Made by a program: the position numbers and the translations under genes. Shown one piece after another: positions 22,807-36,400 of a stretch of DNA of 64,000 bases. Source of the stretch: Tubiluchus corallicola (Eukaryota; Priapulida; Priapulimorpha; Priapulimorphida; Tubiluchidae); the NCBI GenBank assembly GCA_030141605.1, contig JAQGDQ010000095.1, forward strand, positions 248,001-312,000, given 5' to 3'. Below the pieces are notes generated by a model, which had not been told where the DNA came from, did not search any database, and saw nothing but the letters and a program-made list of their open reading frames with translations. How positions within the stretch are numbered: the stretch's first letter is position 1; every line of letters starts with the position of its first letter.

Positions 22807-24400
22807 CATTTTTTTCAGAACCTTCCTTTTTATTTTTTTAACTATTGATTTTATTTTTTCATAAATTCAAAGTTTCTGCTTAAATGTTGGTCAATAGGCA
22901 AACCTGTTTATTTATTTTTTCACATAATTGGTCCAGATAATGATTCACGTCTGCGCTTTTCAGATGGTTTCGATGACGTTGTATTAATCGTAACTATCAG
23001 AGTGTTTCATTATGAGTCACACTATGCAGACTGCACTTGACGACTGATAGCTACAGTCATATCTGATAACTACTTGGGCTTCAAGTTACAAGTTTGAGTG
23101 GGTGAGCCTTGGTCATTTAGTGTTTGCTTTATTGAGCCAGCTGTAAAAATTTCATTTTGATTAACGTAAAAAAATGAATTGAGTAGCTTATAAAATGGTA
23201 CAGTCGGTCAGCCACAAGAAACAATGTTTTTCTAGGCCTTGCCAATCATTAATAATAAACCTACAGTATTTATTTATTCATTTAAAAATACTTTTAGCCA
23301 TCCAGGGTTTCCTCGGCCCTGTATGAGTTCAAATTGTTCAAAAAAATTTGTTTCCATTAAATATATTAAAAAGTTTTAGTTTTTACCATTTTTTGAAAGT
23401 TTTGTTGTATATCTATAGAGTTATTAAATAATGAAAGATTATTTTTAAAAGTCAGAATATGCTGTCTATATTGAAGTGCATGTAGTAATGTTTTCATCAA
23501 TTTTTCACTTTGGATTGTGGTTGAGTGGTATTGTCTGAATGACATGGGTACGATATTTATCACTCTGAATGCTACTCGTAAGCCTTGACTGTCTAGTATC
23601 TACTTCGTAGAGAAGAAATGTACACTTGCTGTATACATCCAAACATGGCTGAGAAATGCTGATTCTGTGGCTTATTTTAGAGAGATGTCCTCAATAATAA
23701 CATTTCTGCTTTGACAACTTTGCTCGACAAGCATGTTTTCCAATGATTGATCTTATTGTTTTTTAAATTTCTTAACAGTGTAGCATGTTTTTATTCTTCA
23801 TTTAATTTTTCTACATTTTGTGAAATGCTTTTGCAAATCTTTGACTGGGATAAGTTTAGAGCATTGGTGATATCTTGCTAATCTGTCTTTAACATCAAAC
23901 CATCTTAAAACATCAAACCAACCAAACTGAAAAAATGTGGAATTATTTTGGAAATTGGCAGTTTTAAATATTTTAATGCGATTAAATAAGTTCCTTTGGC
24001 TGTTTGGTCAGAATAATGAACATTAACAGATTAGAAATTAGAAATGATTGCTCTTAGAACTGCTAACTAAATTATATTAATACTGTAAACCAGATTCTGA
24101 AAACAACTATGAGGTAAATTTTTGTGCATTGAGGTTCAAATCCTTGTTTGCAAAACAATATTTTTGTGATGCACTATTCAAAACAATAGTTGCGAGTTGA
24201 TTGCCTGCTATGCAACTAAACTATGGAATTAAAAAAACTTGCAGTGCGAACCAGAAGAACATTCCAGGTCATTTGCTTTCGCCATTTGCCTTTATATTTG
24301 TTAACTTATGATGATTTTCATGATGTTTCGATTATGATGAAAATGATATTCCCATGATATTATATTAGAAACAACAATATGTATGAATGTTGCAGTAATA

Positions 24401-27400
24401 ATGAAGGCGCCTGTTGTTTCGTACCTCCATCAAAGGCAGCTTGGTGGCCGAAGTGGTGCCACTTGTCACTCTCACCTTCAAGCTTTGGCAGAACATAAAC
24501 TCGTGGAATCTCATGAATTTGACAGCAAGCCTTCACAAGTGCCATCTACTACAAAGACTACATTTCTTGTTGCTTTTAGTCTTGATGGGTACGTCAGTAT
24601 AATGCTAGCATTACTTGCAAATGCTGTGGTAATCATTTTAGTTAGATGTCTATTACATTTGTGTGCTATTTTTTTCTGTTTCTTAATCCTGTCTTTATAG
24701 TATTCTTATATAAATGGCATATTAGCGTACTTTTTATCATAAAGTTTATGTTCCAACAGTTGACAGACTGAAATTTTATTCAGCAATTTAGTAGGTATCT
24801 TTGCTTTTTTCAGGACAAAGATGGCTTCAACACATGGCGATCATAACGTCTACATTAGCCATTTACAAAGTGGTGTTTGTCTGAGCAAGCTAGAAGGGCA
24901 TCCTCGTACACCATGGTGCATTGCATTTCACCCATCGTCTAATGAGATCTTGGCATCTGGGTGTTTGGGAGGGGTAGTCAAAGTTTGGGATTTACACGTA
25001 AGTCTCTTTCTTTGTACACACAGTTACTGCTATTGCTAAATAGGTCCCGGATTCGATTTTAATTTACTGTGGTTACTAGTGGCAAAGAACCACAACTTTA
25101 ATTTGTTTGTCACATTCTATGTAGATAAATGCTAATATCAAGGTTTTATATGTGTGTTCTGTATTGAAGTATTGACACTGTGCTAAGTCATACTGACTCT
25201 AGTAATAAAATTTTCTCCTTGTTGCAGTGGACCTTTAACTAATAAACATTATTATCATTGGACCAAAATTTTCTATTAGCACATTGATCAAATCTTTTTT
25301 TTACTGGATACCTATTTTTTCATTTTTAGGGTGGTAGTGAAACATATGAATCGCCTTATGGTACAGCAATCACATCTCTAGCTTTTCACCCGACTGACCA
25401 CGTTCTCGTGTTTGCTACCTTTAATGAATTGTTTTTCTGGGACTGGTCAGAACCAAGTCCTTTTGCTAGCTGTAAAACAGCAAATGAGCGTGAAAAACTG
25501 CGGTAAGTCACAATTTTTATTTGGTTGTGGAATTAGTTATTTGACGAATTAAAACTAGTGGGGCATGCCGTTTGGAAAAATTACCCAGTCTCTTTTGCAC
25601 TGTCAGTAGAACACTTTGTGTTATTCAACATGCTGTTAAGTAGCCACAAATTAGTTTGTTTTAGAACAAATGATTATGCAAACGATAATTGATATTTTAA
25701 AGATAGTGTTAATATCAACATTAAAACCACACATGCTTGTAGTGATTATTATCGTATTTTAACCAAAATTTTAACTGTGACATTTTTTGCAGATTTGTAA
25801 AGTTTGATCCATTGGGACACTATATTTTTACAGCCATTTCAAATCCAATGATGCACGATGCTCCGATTTTGCCAACGTAAAAACTTTTATTGTTGTCTTG
25901 GTTGAAAATGAAAAAAATAACTTTAAGTCCTTCGTCAGTGAGGCTTAGTAAGACATACTGAGCATCTGAGAGAGAATCTGTTATTATTAAATTTATTCAT
26001 CCTTAATTAGATTGTGACCTTCATAATGATTGCTACACCACTTTAGGTTAACTTATATTAGTAACAACTGCACTTCGTTATTTTATTTTTTGGTTGTCTG
26101 TTTAGCTATTGCATTTAGTTTACTATGTTTTAATTACTCATATTTTTCACAGTGATCGGCCCAATTCTTTAGACAATCGACAAGCAGACTTGCTGGAACA
26201 GTATCGTGCAGTTGTTAATAGGTATAGGGAGTTTCAGAGGGACTATGGTAATGCACGAATGTCGTTACGTACCTCTACAGCTCCAGCAAGGTATCTTTCA
26301 TGGTCGTTTTTCTTCTTTTTTGGCACACATGTGCCAGCTAGGCTAGGTATAAACTTTTGTCACTTTTAATGCCGTGTTTTATGACAAAAATTAAAGTTTC
26401 AATCAAGTATTATGCTGTTTTGTTTTGCAGATGTGATACCCTAGTTTCTTGTTGAAGATTTGTCACACTATCCTGCAAATTTGTACTTTGAGAATCTAAC
26501 ACTTTGTTTTCACACATTAATACAATGAGAGTGGTTATAGTACGTTGGCAAGGTTTTTCGTAGTTACTTTACAACTTTATTTCATTCATTGCAACTTTGA
26601 ATATTTTTTTCATTGGCATCAGCACGACTGCTTCAAAATTCTTCTTTAAGTTAAGTTCTACAACAAGATCATTTTATGGATTGCTTCAGTGCACTAACTA
26701 TTATTCTGTTTTTAGTTCAGGTAATGTTGAAGTTCAAGATTTAACACTTTCACCTTCTCGTTCATCGACAAGTCATGAACAAAGAGCTGGAAGCTCTGGT
26801 ATGGATGACAGTATCATTCAGGGACTAACAAGCCATTTACAAAGGAGGTATGGTTTTTGGTCATTTTTTATAATTATTGAAATTAAAAAAGTTAACATTT
26901 TTTAATGTCAATAATTATACTTAGATAATAACACGAAGACATAGTTGACCAATAGCAATAGGAAAACAAAATTTTACCTGTGTTTTGGTTATCTTTAGCA
27001 TATTACCTAACAAAAATGGTAACAGGACTTCTATTTTGACCATAAGCTGTCAGCATGGTAAATGAATGTTGAAAACATTCATTATATTTACAAAATCTAT
27101 GGAAAGTGCTATGATTAGAAAGGGTAAGAATTGGAACAGTTCTTTTGTTCCACTTCATGTAACATGTCGAATGCTGATTATCATTCTAAATCTGTGTTAA
27201 GCCTGTTTGTTTTTTCAATATTTGACAGAATGGGTCTTCTGCTTAACTTATATTTGAAAAGGGTGATTGCATATCAGTTGAATGTACAGTGAGATAATTT
27301 TTCTTATTTCATATTTAGGCATAATGATAGACGGCAACAACTGAGGGAAAGAAGAAGTAATAGGCATCTTTGGCAAGGAACTGAGCATTTTTCTGATGCT

Positions 27401-30400
27401 ACATCAGTTCCCGAGCTAGAGTTGCCTGTTAACTTATCTGATTCTAGTTCTGCTGGGACGAGCGAATTAGAGAATCTGCTGCGCTCTTCTGATGAAGCAA
27501 CACCACAAGACCGCAGACGGTATATTGTTTTTTGCTGCTATTAGTATATGTTGCTAGTTTCTCGAAGAAGATATATTTGTCTAATGTTTTCAAGTACAGC
27601 GAAGGCTTCATACTTGCAAAAATGTCTCCGAAAATATCTGGAACTAACATAATGTGAATAATTTTTTGAAGTTTGTCCAGTATCTTTACTTTTTTATGTG
27701 TTTCTCACCATTACTGAAATACGTTTTATTATGAAAATCATTTTTCTTATGAACATTGTTAAGGAGACTGATATTCAAATGTGTCGAATACCAACTCATC
27801 AGCAACAAAAAGTAGTAATAAGTTCGGTGTGATGAAGTAGATAAGACAGTCTCCAAAATGATAAATATCAGCATAATGACATTACACAGTGCCATATTTG
27901 TCATTTCCACACGTGTTGGGACAAAGGAAGTGCGAATAGTAATACAGGTTATTAAAACTTGCAATTAGATGGTTCAACATATAACGTTCGATTTTTGGCT
28001 AGATGTTTTTGGTTCAGTCAGTATGATTCGCGTTTTCTAGCATTCTGTATTACAGATTTGAACTCTTTAAATTCTGCATACAATTAAATTAATTCTTTGT
28101 GTACTTCACTCGAAAAGATGCTTGTCATTCCGGAAAATAAAAGTGATTTGCCACACCATGATTCAGGGTAATACAATACATTATTTTTGTAACATTTTTT
28201 GAGAATGTACCTTATTATATGTTGCAGCACTGATTTTGTTATTGCATTGTGTTAATTGAATAAATGATTCTGATTCTGCCATTTCAGGTTGAGGTTGTCT
28301 GAAATGTTGCGTCACCACTTTGAGAATTTGCAAGAAAATGTGGACTCATATGTAATGGATGAGAATTTGGAAGATAATTCAGCACATGCAGAAGATGGAG
28401 AGCAGACTTTAGCTAACATGTGGCTGTCAAGATTAACAGAAGAAACACGGTCGAGTGGTCCTCGGAGGTCAACAGGCAGCATTTTGCCTTGGCCCAATTC
28501 CAGTGCAAGAGTAAATCCATATGCTTCTTCACATTTGTCAGCCGTTGCTAACTCATCTGCTGCGAGTTCCAGCCGACGATGTATAGGACCATCTCATACA
28601 GGTGGCGCCACCTGGTGGACTAGTTCTAGCCTTGCATCGGCATTGGCACAAAGAATTGCTGCTACTGATGCCCAAAGAGAAGAAGAAGAAGAAAACCATG
28701 AAAACTCCAGGCCAGTTGAGAACTCCAACCATGACCCTCTGCTGACTAGTCTCCGTTTGATGCGCTCAACTCATGCCAATCCAACTGCAAACATATCATT
28801 TCCTGATAATGAGACGAGCAATACACAAGTTTTGGTATCATGGAGGTCATTAAGGTATGTTGCTTTTTAGGAAAGAATTAAAATTTATGTTATATTTTTT
28901 CTATTTGGGGGAAGATTGTCGGTAAGCCTTTCGTTTAATGAAAATTTAGGCTTTCTCTAAAATCTACAGCTAAACTTAATTTCTTATAAACTAGGCAAAT
29001 AATTTAAAACAAAGTTAAAATTCTTTTAACCTAGACAGCCGTAAAATTGTAATAGTGTTTACCATTTTTGCTGACACATTATACTATGGATATTAGTGTT
29101 GTGTCGAATTGCGTTTTACATTGTGCCAAACCATTAGCGGAATTTGCAAAGTTGTGTTCAATGTACTAGTCCAAATATAATTGATTAACAACCAAATGTA
29201 TGTATACGCCTATACATTTTCGCTGTACAAATTTTAAATATTATTAGGCCTGTAATAGTGTCACATTCCTGCATCATCATACAAGTTTCATTTTTAATGT
29301 CTCTAAGTTTGGTTACTGTATGTGTTTGAAAAAATACAGTTAACATGATTAAAAATTAATTAAACAAATCATCTACATCTACATGTATTTAGGCTTTTTT
29401 TTCATGTAATCTGTATTTAACAATGTATTTCATCACTGAAATCAGTCAACAGTTTATAATTCTGAACAACTCTGTAGCTGTACAATGCCTGGGTTGCTGG
29501 CAATCACTTTACTGCATTTTGCATAAAGAATGTCAAAGTCCTATCCAAGCTACATATTTCTAGTTCTGTCAAGTTTTTTCAAAATTCTTTGATGCATGTA
29601 AACAGAGCAGTTCAAATCTAGTGTGCACCCACAAGATCATCAAATATCGCAGTGTTCTCGTAGTAACATGCTAGAGTGAAAATGTTTTCTGATTTAATGT
29701 TTAAATGCTTTTTTGACACTCAGAAAAATTTTAAATCTTGTTTGTAAAGATACAATTGTAATGTCCCAGACTGAATCATTGAGCCATACTTTAACTTGCA
29801 GATAAACATTAAACTTTAATTTCGTATTTTGACACCAGCTTTTCTTTACTTCTGTTCACTAAGTGTAAATTGTTTCTAGATCGTTACAATCAACTAGACA
29901 CTATTTGTTAGTTTAGGGAATGTTTGAGCCCCCTTCTCCCCCGGGTTGGGTTAAACGTTAAACTGTACGTCTGTGCACTTGAATCGGATTGAAGCCAAAC
30001 GCATAGATTTCTGTACATTTGTGACATAGATTTCATGGACACGGGATATGCAACTTGACTTTGGTTAGTTAAACTGCGTTTTTACGTTTTACCTGATTTT
30101 CCATTAGCTGACGTTGGAAAAGCTAATGATCTATTTGTGGTGGTGGAAGATGTCCACTCATTGATTTACATGACTTTGTTGATCTTACCATGCCGGGAAG
30201 ATGTCGTGTCAGATCATGTGAGAGCAGTTGGAGAGGTGCCCAGCGCAACAGTCCAGTGCATCGGATGGAGGAAATCGTCACTGCCCGGGTAGTAACTTTA
30301 TGCCAATAAGCCGGAAAGCAGTGGTACCTGTTTATTTATGTTATTGTTCTTTGGTGCCAGAGAGAGAACTTATTTTCGATGTGTATATCTGAACACATGT

Positions 30401-33400
30401 GTACCTACTGCTCCATTCACACGTCACCCTTTCGATGGACTTACGTTGAAACATTTAACGAAAGCACTACGTTTCTCTCAGACCTTTTGCGTCGTTACTG
30501 TGGGAGTCATGAACCCGCGAGATGAAGTCTGGACCATACTTTAGTCGTTCTAAAGGACTATGAGCACAAACTACACTTGTCTGGAGAAGATATTATGCTA
30601 ACGTATGCGTTTTGGGGTGGCTGGTAGAGTAAGTAGGAACCCTTTAAATAGTTAGGAACACTGTATGATTTTTGTATGTTTTGCCATTGCATTTATTTCA
30701 TGCCATGCTGTTTAGCAGCGTTTTCAGATTTACTTTTGCCTATTACTAATTTCCATTGTTTGCAAATAGCTAAATTTCATGACTGTTTGATATTTTTATT
30801 GTGTCATCAAGCTTAATATTTTGTTGCTTAATTGACTGGTTACAGTTTGATTTCCGAGGTATAGATGAAGTCTGTTTTTTATCTATCACACCACAAAAGA
30901 ATCCATGCTATTTAGGAAGAGCCCCCGTAGAGTCTGCTTACGCTCAGCTACTGTCTGTTTCCTTTAGTGGGCAGTCGGTTAGTACTCTTAGCTCGGCCAA
31001 GGAACTGATCGAACTTGGCAATGACTACCATTAATTGGCCCCTATGGTCTGCATTATGGGCACCGGCCATCACAAAAATTTTACGCAAACAATGTTCAGA
31101 AATCATTGGTAGGGATGGAAATGATGCCATTACATAACTTTGGTATTTGTACTAATTTTAGATGTTCTGTTAGTACTATACCGTATAGGTTTTTTTAACC
31201 TCCAAACTCTGGCAAACTTTTTATTGGTTCCAGTCTAGTCTTAATGCAGATTCTTCAAATTACATTGATTACTGATTATCAGTTGCTTCTGAAAATCTGG
31301 CACACAATGCTAATGGATACTGAATAATTTACAGTTGTTTTGTAAGATGCCGAGACTTAACATAACGCCTATATAGATCTAGAGCTAAGGGCAGCTCATT
31401 TTTAGTTCTGCAAACATACAACATACATAAAAGTAGTTAATGCCAACAAGATAAATTTTAAGAAGCGATGACTATTTTGTTTTCAAACAAATAAATATTA
31501 TTAAAGGAAAATCGCATGATTGCGTAAACATTAGTTCAGAATAAAGAATGCTCTAAAATATTGCAAACTACTGTAGCTTTTTTTAAATCAAAGCTTAGAT
31601 TAAATAATAATTACCTCGGATACTCAAATTTCATTAAACTTTCAAAGCTACGCGTGGCTACTAAGATTGGCAGCGGTGCCTTTTTGTCACATTCGCGTGG
31701 CCGACAAATAGAAGGCGGTACCGTGATAAGCATGAGCATGAACTGCAGTGTTAGTTTCTGACGTCAGATGACCTAAAGTTTATTTTTCGTGACATCATGC
31801 TTTTAAGCAGTACTGTAACTCTTATGCAAATGTGCTTGATGCGCAACGGAAGACGCCTGCCATTGCACAAACTGTAGTTAGTTTCTGACGTAAGCAATAG
31901 CTGTGTTCGGTTGCCGTTAATTAACTTTCTAATTATTCAAATATAAGGAACAATTGTTAACTTTTATAGGCAAGAAAATGTATATTTTGGACAGTAAATT
32001 AAAACGAGATTGAGTCTAAACAATCGTTCGGTCTTCCTTTAAGTAGGTCTTTAAGTGATCATAATCGTCCCTATCTGGGCTATCCCTGAGTAGACTTGAC
32101 TTTAGTTAGTCAGATTTTAAATTATTACAGTTTTATGCCTAGAAATTAACAATGTTTTATGATTGCGTGACTCTGCTAATTCTGATTCCTTTAGGAAAAA
32201 ATGGCAAAATTTAAATAAATCTGTGAAACATGTTTGTTGTTCATTAGTATATATTATAACTTTGCTGGAATATGGAAAAAATGTGAAACACGAGTTTATC
32301 AAAACTTCCAAAAACATATAACTCAATACATTGCTGATAATTCTAATTCCGAATCCTTAATTTGCAGAGGCCCAATAGAAGATAGTGATGACTCACTAGA
32401 CAATGAAGGGGCTAGGTTTGTTCATCGCTTACAGGATCTGATTTCAGCTGTGATACAAGTTTGGTCTGTGCGTGAAACTTTGTCCCATCTTGATCAGCAA
32501 GCCAACAGTCCAAGTAGTAGAGGTTCCCTAGAGCAGACAACTTCTCACGACACCAGGGAACCTAACAGTACATGTGCAATGTGTGGCGGACGTGTGCCAG
32601 ATCTTGCTGTTGCTTCTGAAGACAGTAATTCAAATGTCAGCAGCTCAAATTCTAATGTCAATCAACTGTGCGAATCAGTTGCTTCGTTCTATAACACGTC
32701 ACATGATAACAATCAGAGATCGAACATATCTCAAGCTAGTTCGGAGATTACTGTTCCGGATGCAACTTATGAAACAGTTGGGCTGCCAGTGGTTGTTTCT
32801 AATTCGGATTCTATTGAATCCTTTTCGTCGGGGTCTGACACATCTGTAACAAGTGACTCGACTTCAGTAACCACTGTGAGTGAATCCGGGGAAATGGGAG
32901 AAAGGAGAGAAGGTCTTCAAATTGCAGAAAGACCTGTTGCTGTTATGGAAACAGTCTCATCTAGTCAAAGCAGGCAACATGCTAGTGATTCACTTTCGTG
33001 TCCAGAGAACCTTGTGCAAGCTTTAGCTAGGTTACAGCGGAATTTGCATCTCATTGATTCTGATCTTCTGAATCACAGTGGTGTTCCTAGATTTGCTGAA
33101 CGATTGTCAGAAGTTACTCTTCGAGTGGAAAATCTCTACATTAATTTCTTTCGTTCTGTGCCACATGTAGATGATTTGCCTCAGCAAGTTATTGATGGTA
33201 TGTCTTTCCACCCTGTATTGTGTTTGTTGTGCATTACTCTATTATATTTTTAAGTTACTGGAAAGGAAACATATGTTCATCAAATATTGTTAAAGTTTGC
33301 AGTTACTACTGATTGACAGAAGAAATATAAAAACACATTTGGAAAAATAAAAATGTGTTTTGGTAATGCTATCATCCTAGCCAAGGTGTGTTTTAAGTTA

Positions 33401-36400
33401 AGTGGGTTACAAATTAATTTCTGGCTGTTATGGTAGGACTGAACCTAGCTAACTACGCGGGATGTTTTTTGAGATGTGACACTGTGTGAGATGTGAAAAG
33501 GACAAGGTGTTTTAACTATATTTGAATAGGTATATGTCTTCGTTTATGAGAGAATCAAAGAAATAGCCAAGGCAACATGGCAGGCATAACCACCTAAAAC
33601 TATTTCTCTAGGCAATCGCCCATCCATTTATTTATTAGGCCTGACATTGCTTGTATCGCTGTATCTTTGCAGGTATGTGTTCAACGAGAGATTTTAGTTA
33701 TTCCATTTGCCGTAACCTCAACCATAAGTTCAGCTATATTTTAAACAAGTAGTATGTTGCAGTAATTTTTTTATATTATTTGATGCATTGTGAACTGTTG
33801 ATCAAAGTCAGTCTTAATATTTTTTGTGTACCCTATGTAGCTATACAGACAAGGCATCGGCAGCTTCAAGTTAGGTTGGACGAAATGTCCCTTGCTATTA
33901 CAGCTGATGGGAATGCAACAACTACTGCACAGCAGATACAGTTGCTAAGTTTAGTCGCAGGTAACATTACATACAAATGAAAGTATGTCTTTCGCTCTTT
34001 GTCTTGGTTTTAGGGTCTTAACAATATTACATTTTTGTTTTGCTATTGTATCTTATTAAAAGACTCTTTGGTGTTTTTTCTGGTAAAAGTTGTTTTAGTG
34101 CTGTTACTAAATTAGTTGATTTTTTATTTACAATTATTTACTATTATTCCTGTTCCACTGCACCAGAAATATGCTTGGTCCATTGCTTAACACACAACAA
34201 AACATCAAAATAGATGAACACATTATATTTCTGCGCAACGTGTTAGCAAGCTTTAAGATTTGCTATTTTTGTTGAAAAACCCTGCTGAAAGGTGCAGTGG
34301 ATCTAATTAAGTAAAACATGATATGATATGACTAGAGAAAATATGAAATTTTTCACTTGCTTTTTTTCTCAGAAATAAGATATCAAGTTGAAGCGTCTCT
34401 CGAGGGGATGAGATCGCCGGAAAGAGAAGGCCATAGAATGTATGTATATAAATCTTCATTGAGAGGAATTTCTGCAGTCAACACAGATCTGTTTAAATTC
34501 ACGATTCACTGAAATTGTAATTTTAGAAATGCCAAAGTTTTAGTATTTGTGGAAGTTTTTGTTGTTGGTTTAGCTTGTATAGTCGTTTTCTAAAGTTTAG
34601 TGCTTGTAATGCAATCTAAAGTTTTACTATTTTCTTATAGGTTAGATGGTCAGGTTCTTGATGTTCCTCGATATTTTTCTCGTCACCGAAATCTCCTGAG
34701 GTACTCCCATAGGCAGTCGGGTCTCTCGTATTTTAGCAGACTTCCTTTCAGGACACATCCTAGACGCCCAACATTGACAGGACACAGGCAGTATATATTG
34801 GAAAGAGTCAGGTCCAGCCGAAATGTTTTGGAAAGAGTGAGGGCTAATGCAGTTCCAAATGTGCAGGAGTCATCAGAATCTGTAGCTGGATCTGAGCGTT
34901 CTTATCTGCAAGCTGGTAATAGATTGTTGTCTGATGAAGGATCTGCATTCTCCACTCGAGCTCCAACTTGGCGACAACTTTTACCAGAGCCAATTGAAAG
35001 CCTGAATGAGCCAGCAATTTCAGCTGCTGAGGCCATGAGAAGAGCAATAATGAACAGAGGTAATCCAGGTAAGAAGATTACTTGTATTCCTTGTACAACA
35101 GTAATTGCCTAAAATCCTCTTAATTGTGGATGAGGTTAGATCATCAAGGTTAATATAAACATGGCATTCATTTTCATAGCTGGATCGAACAGGGAGCCTG
35201 GTACTGCAGCGGGAATGACTGGTGGTCAGTTGGTAAGCATGACACATCGAATTCAACAGTGGGACTTTCGCAAGTATCAGATTCCAGACATCAGCGATGG
35301 TGTGTAGCTGCCTTTACTTTTTTGTTTTCAATCTAAAATGTGAAAGTTCCACCTAAAAAAAGTAAGAAGTGAGAACTTGTAAAAGAGTGGATTGTGTCTG
35401 ACAAATTCGATCTACGCTAGGAGATGCGACGAAGGTCCTGTGCTGACCTACTTTTTCGTAACTTATGCCAATAGTTATTTTTGATATCATTAAGAAGTAT
35501 TTGCCTGATGTACGTATGTTATGCAGATGACTCACATTTATTACAATGACTCATGATATTACATTGTGCATCATGACTGAGATCGACATTTATATGTGCA
35601 CATTATTAAAAATTATTGTCATTGGATTTGGAACTTCAAAAGTGAACACTGAAAATTTTGCATAAATTTGCTTGTACTATTTGTTGCACGTTATTCCTTA
35701 TTTCTTTCATAGCATTTACTAATACATGCACCTATCCAAGAAGCTATAGCAAATATTGTTTTCACCAGTTTCATTTTTTTGTTTCAGCCAATGCAAATAT
35801 TTTAGTGCCACAGTGTAAAATACATAATGATGCTAATTGTGATATTTCACTTGATGGTAAACTGCTAGCTTGCTTCATTCACATACCTCGGATCCCATTT
35901 GATACTGTCCTGGCCATATTCTCATTAGAACCCGAACTTCATGGTCAGTGTTTATACACACATAGTTTTGGTAAGTCATTGCATTAAAATTTCTCACCTG
36001 TGCAGTGTAAGACAAATTTTTCAAATATGTAATATTGAATTGGTTCATTAGTGCACATTTTAAGCACGTTTTTATTTCAAACAGTGTTTTTAAAACCATT
36101 GAAGAAATGCTTTTTTAAATTGTCTACAGAGCTAATACATATTCTAGAATTAATCTCTAGGTTCCACGGCAGTATCAGTGAGCATATCTCCATGCAATCA
36201 GTATGTGCTTGTCGGAAAAGCGATTCGCAGATTCACATATTCACCACATCACAGCGAAAACAAAGCAGTAATGGGACAGATATTTAAGCTGAATAAAATG
36301 TTTGCTGAAGCTGATGAAGAATCTATGAAGGTATAACATAACCTTGTGGAATCTTTAGTAGATTGACTGGGCCTTTAGTAGATGTGCATCAAAACTCTGG

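Larger units (their letters stand above)
16829..24382. other. long region without a recognised gene
   Basis: Between the LTR element and AMBRA1 I see AT-rich DNA, one transposon with terminal inverted repeats (22358-22730), a tRNA-like scrap, and a few splice-flanked minus-strand pieces at 17134-17891 of doubtful status. At 18244-18340 there is a perfect 14-bp palindrome AAGTCTCGAGACTT and a stem CGAAAGCCT/AGGCTTTCG. The AMBRA1 promoter and 5' UTR must lie in its right-hand part, but no core promoter motif is decisive. Confidence 0.4.

Noticed and set aside
24125-24160. GGTTCAAATCC, a perfect-looking B box
   Set aside because: No A box or cloverleaf pairing upstream; single-box matches are expected by chance.
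30338-31034. Two plus-strand open frames inside AMBRA1 intron 8
   Set aside because: AMBRA1 exons 8 and 9 fit in phase without them and no protein family is recognised; more likely repeat-derived.
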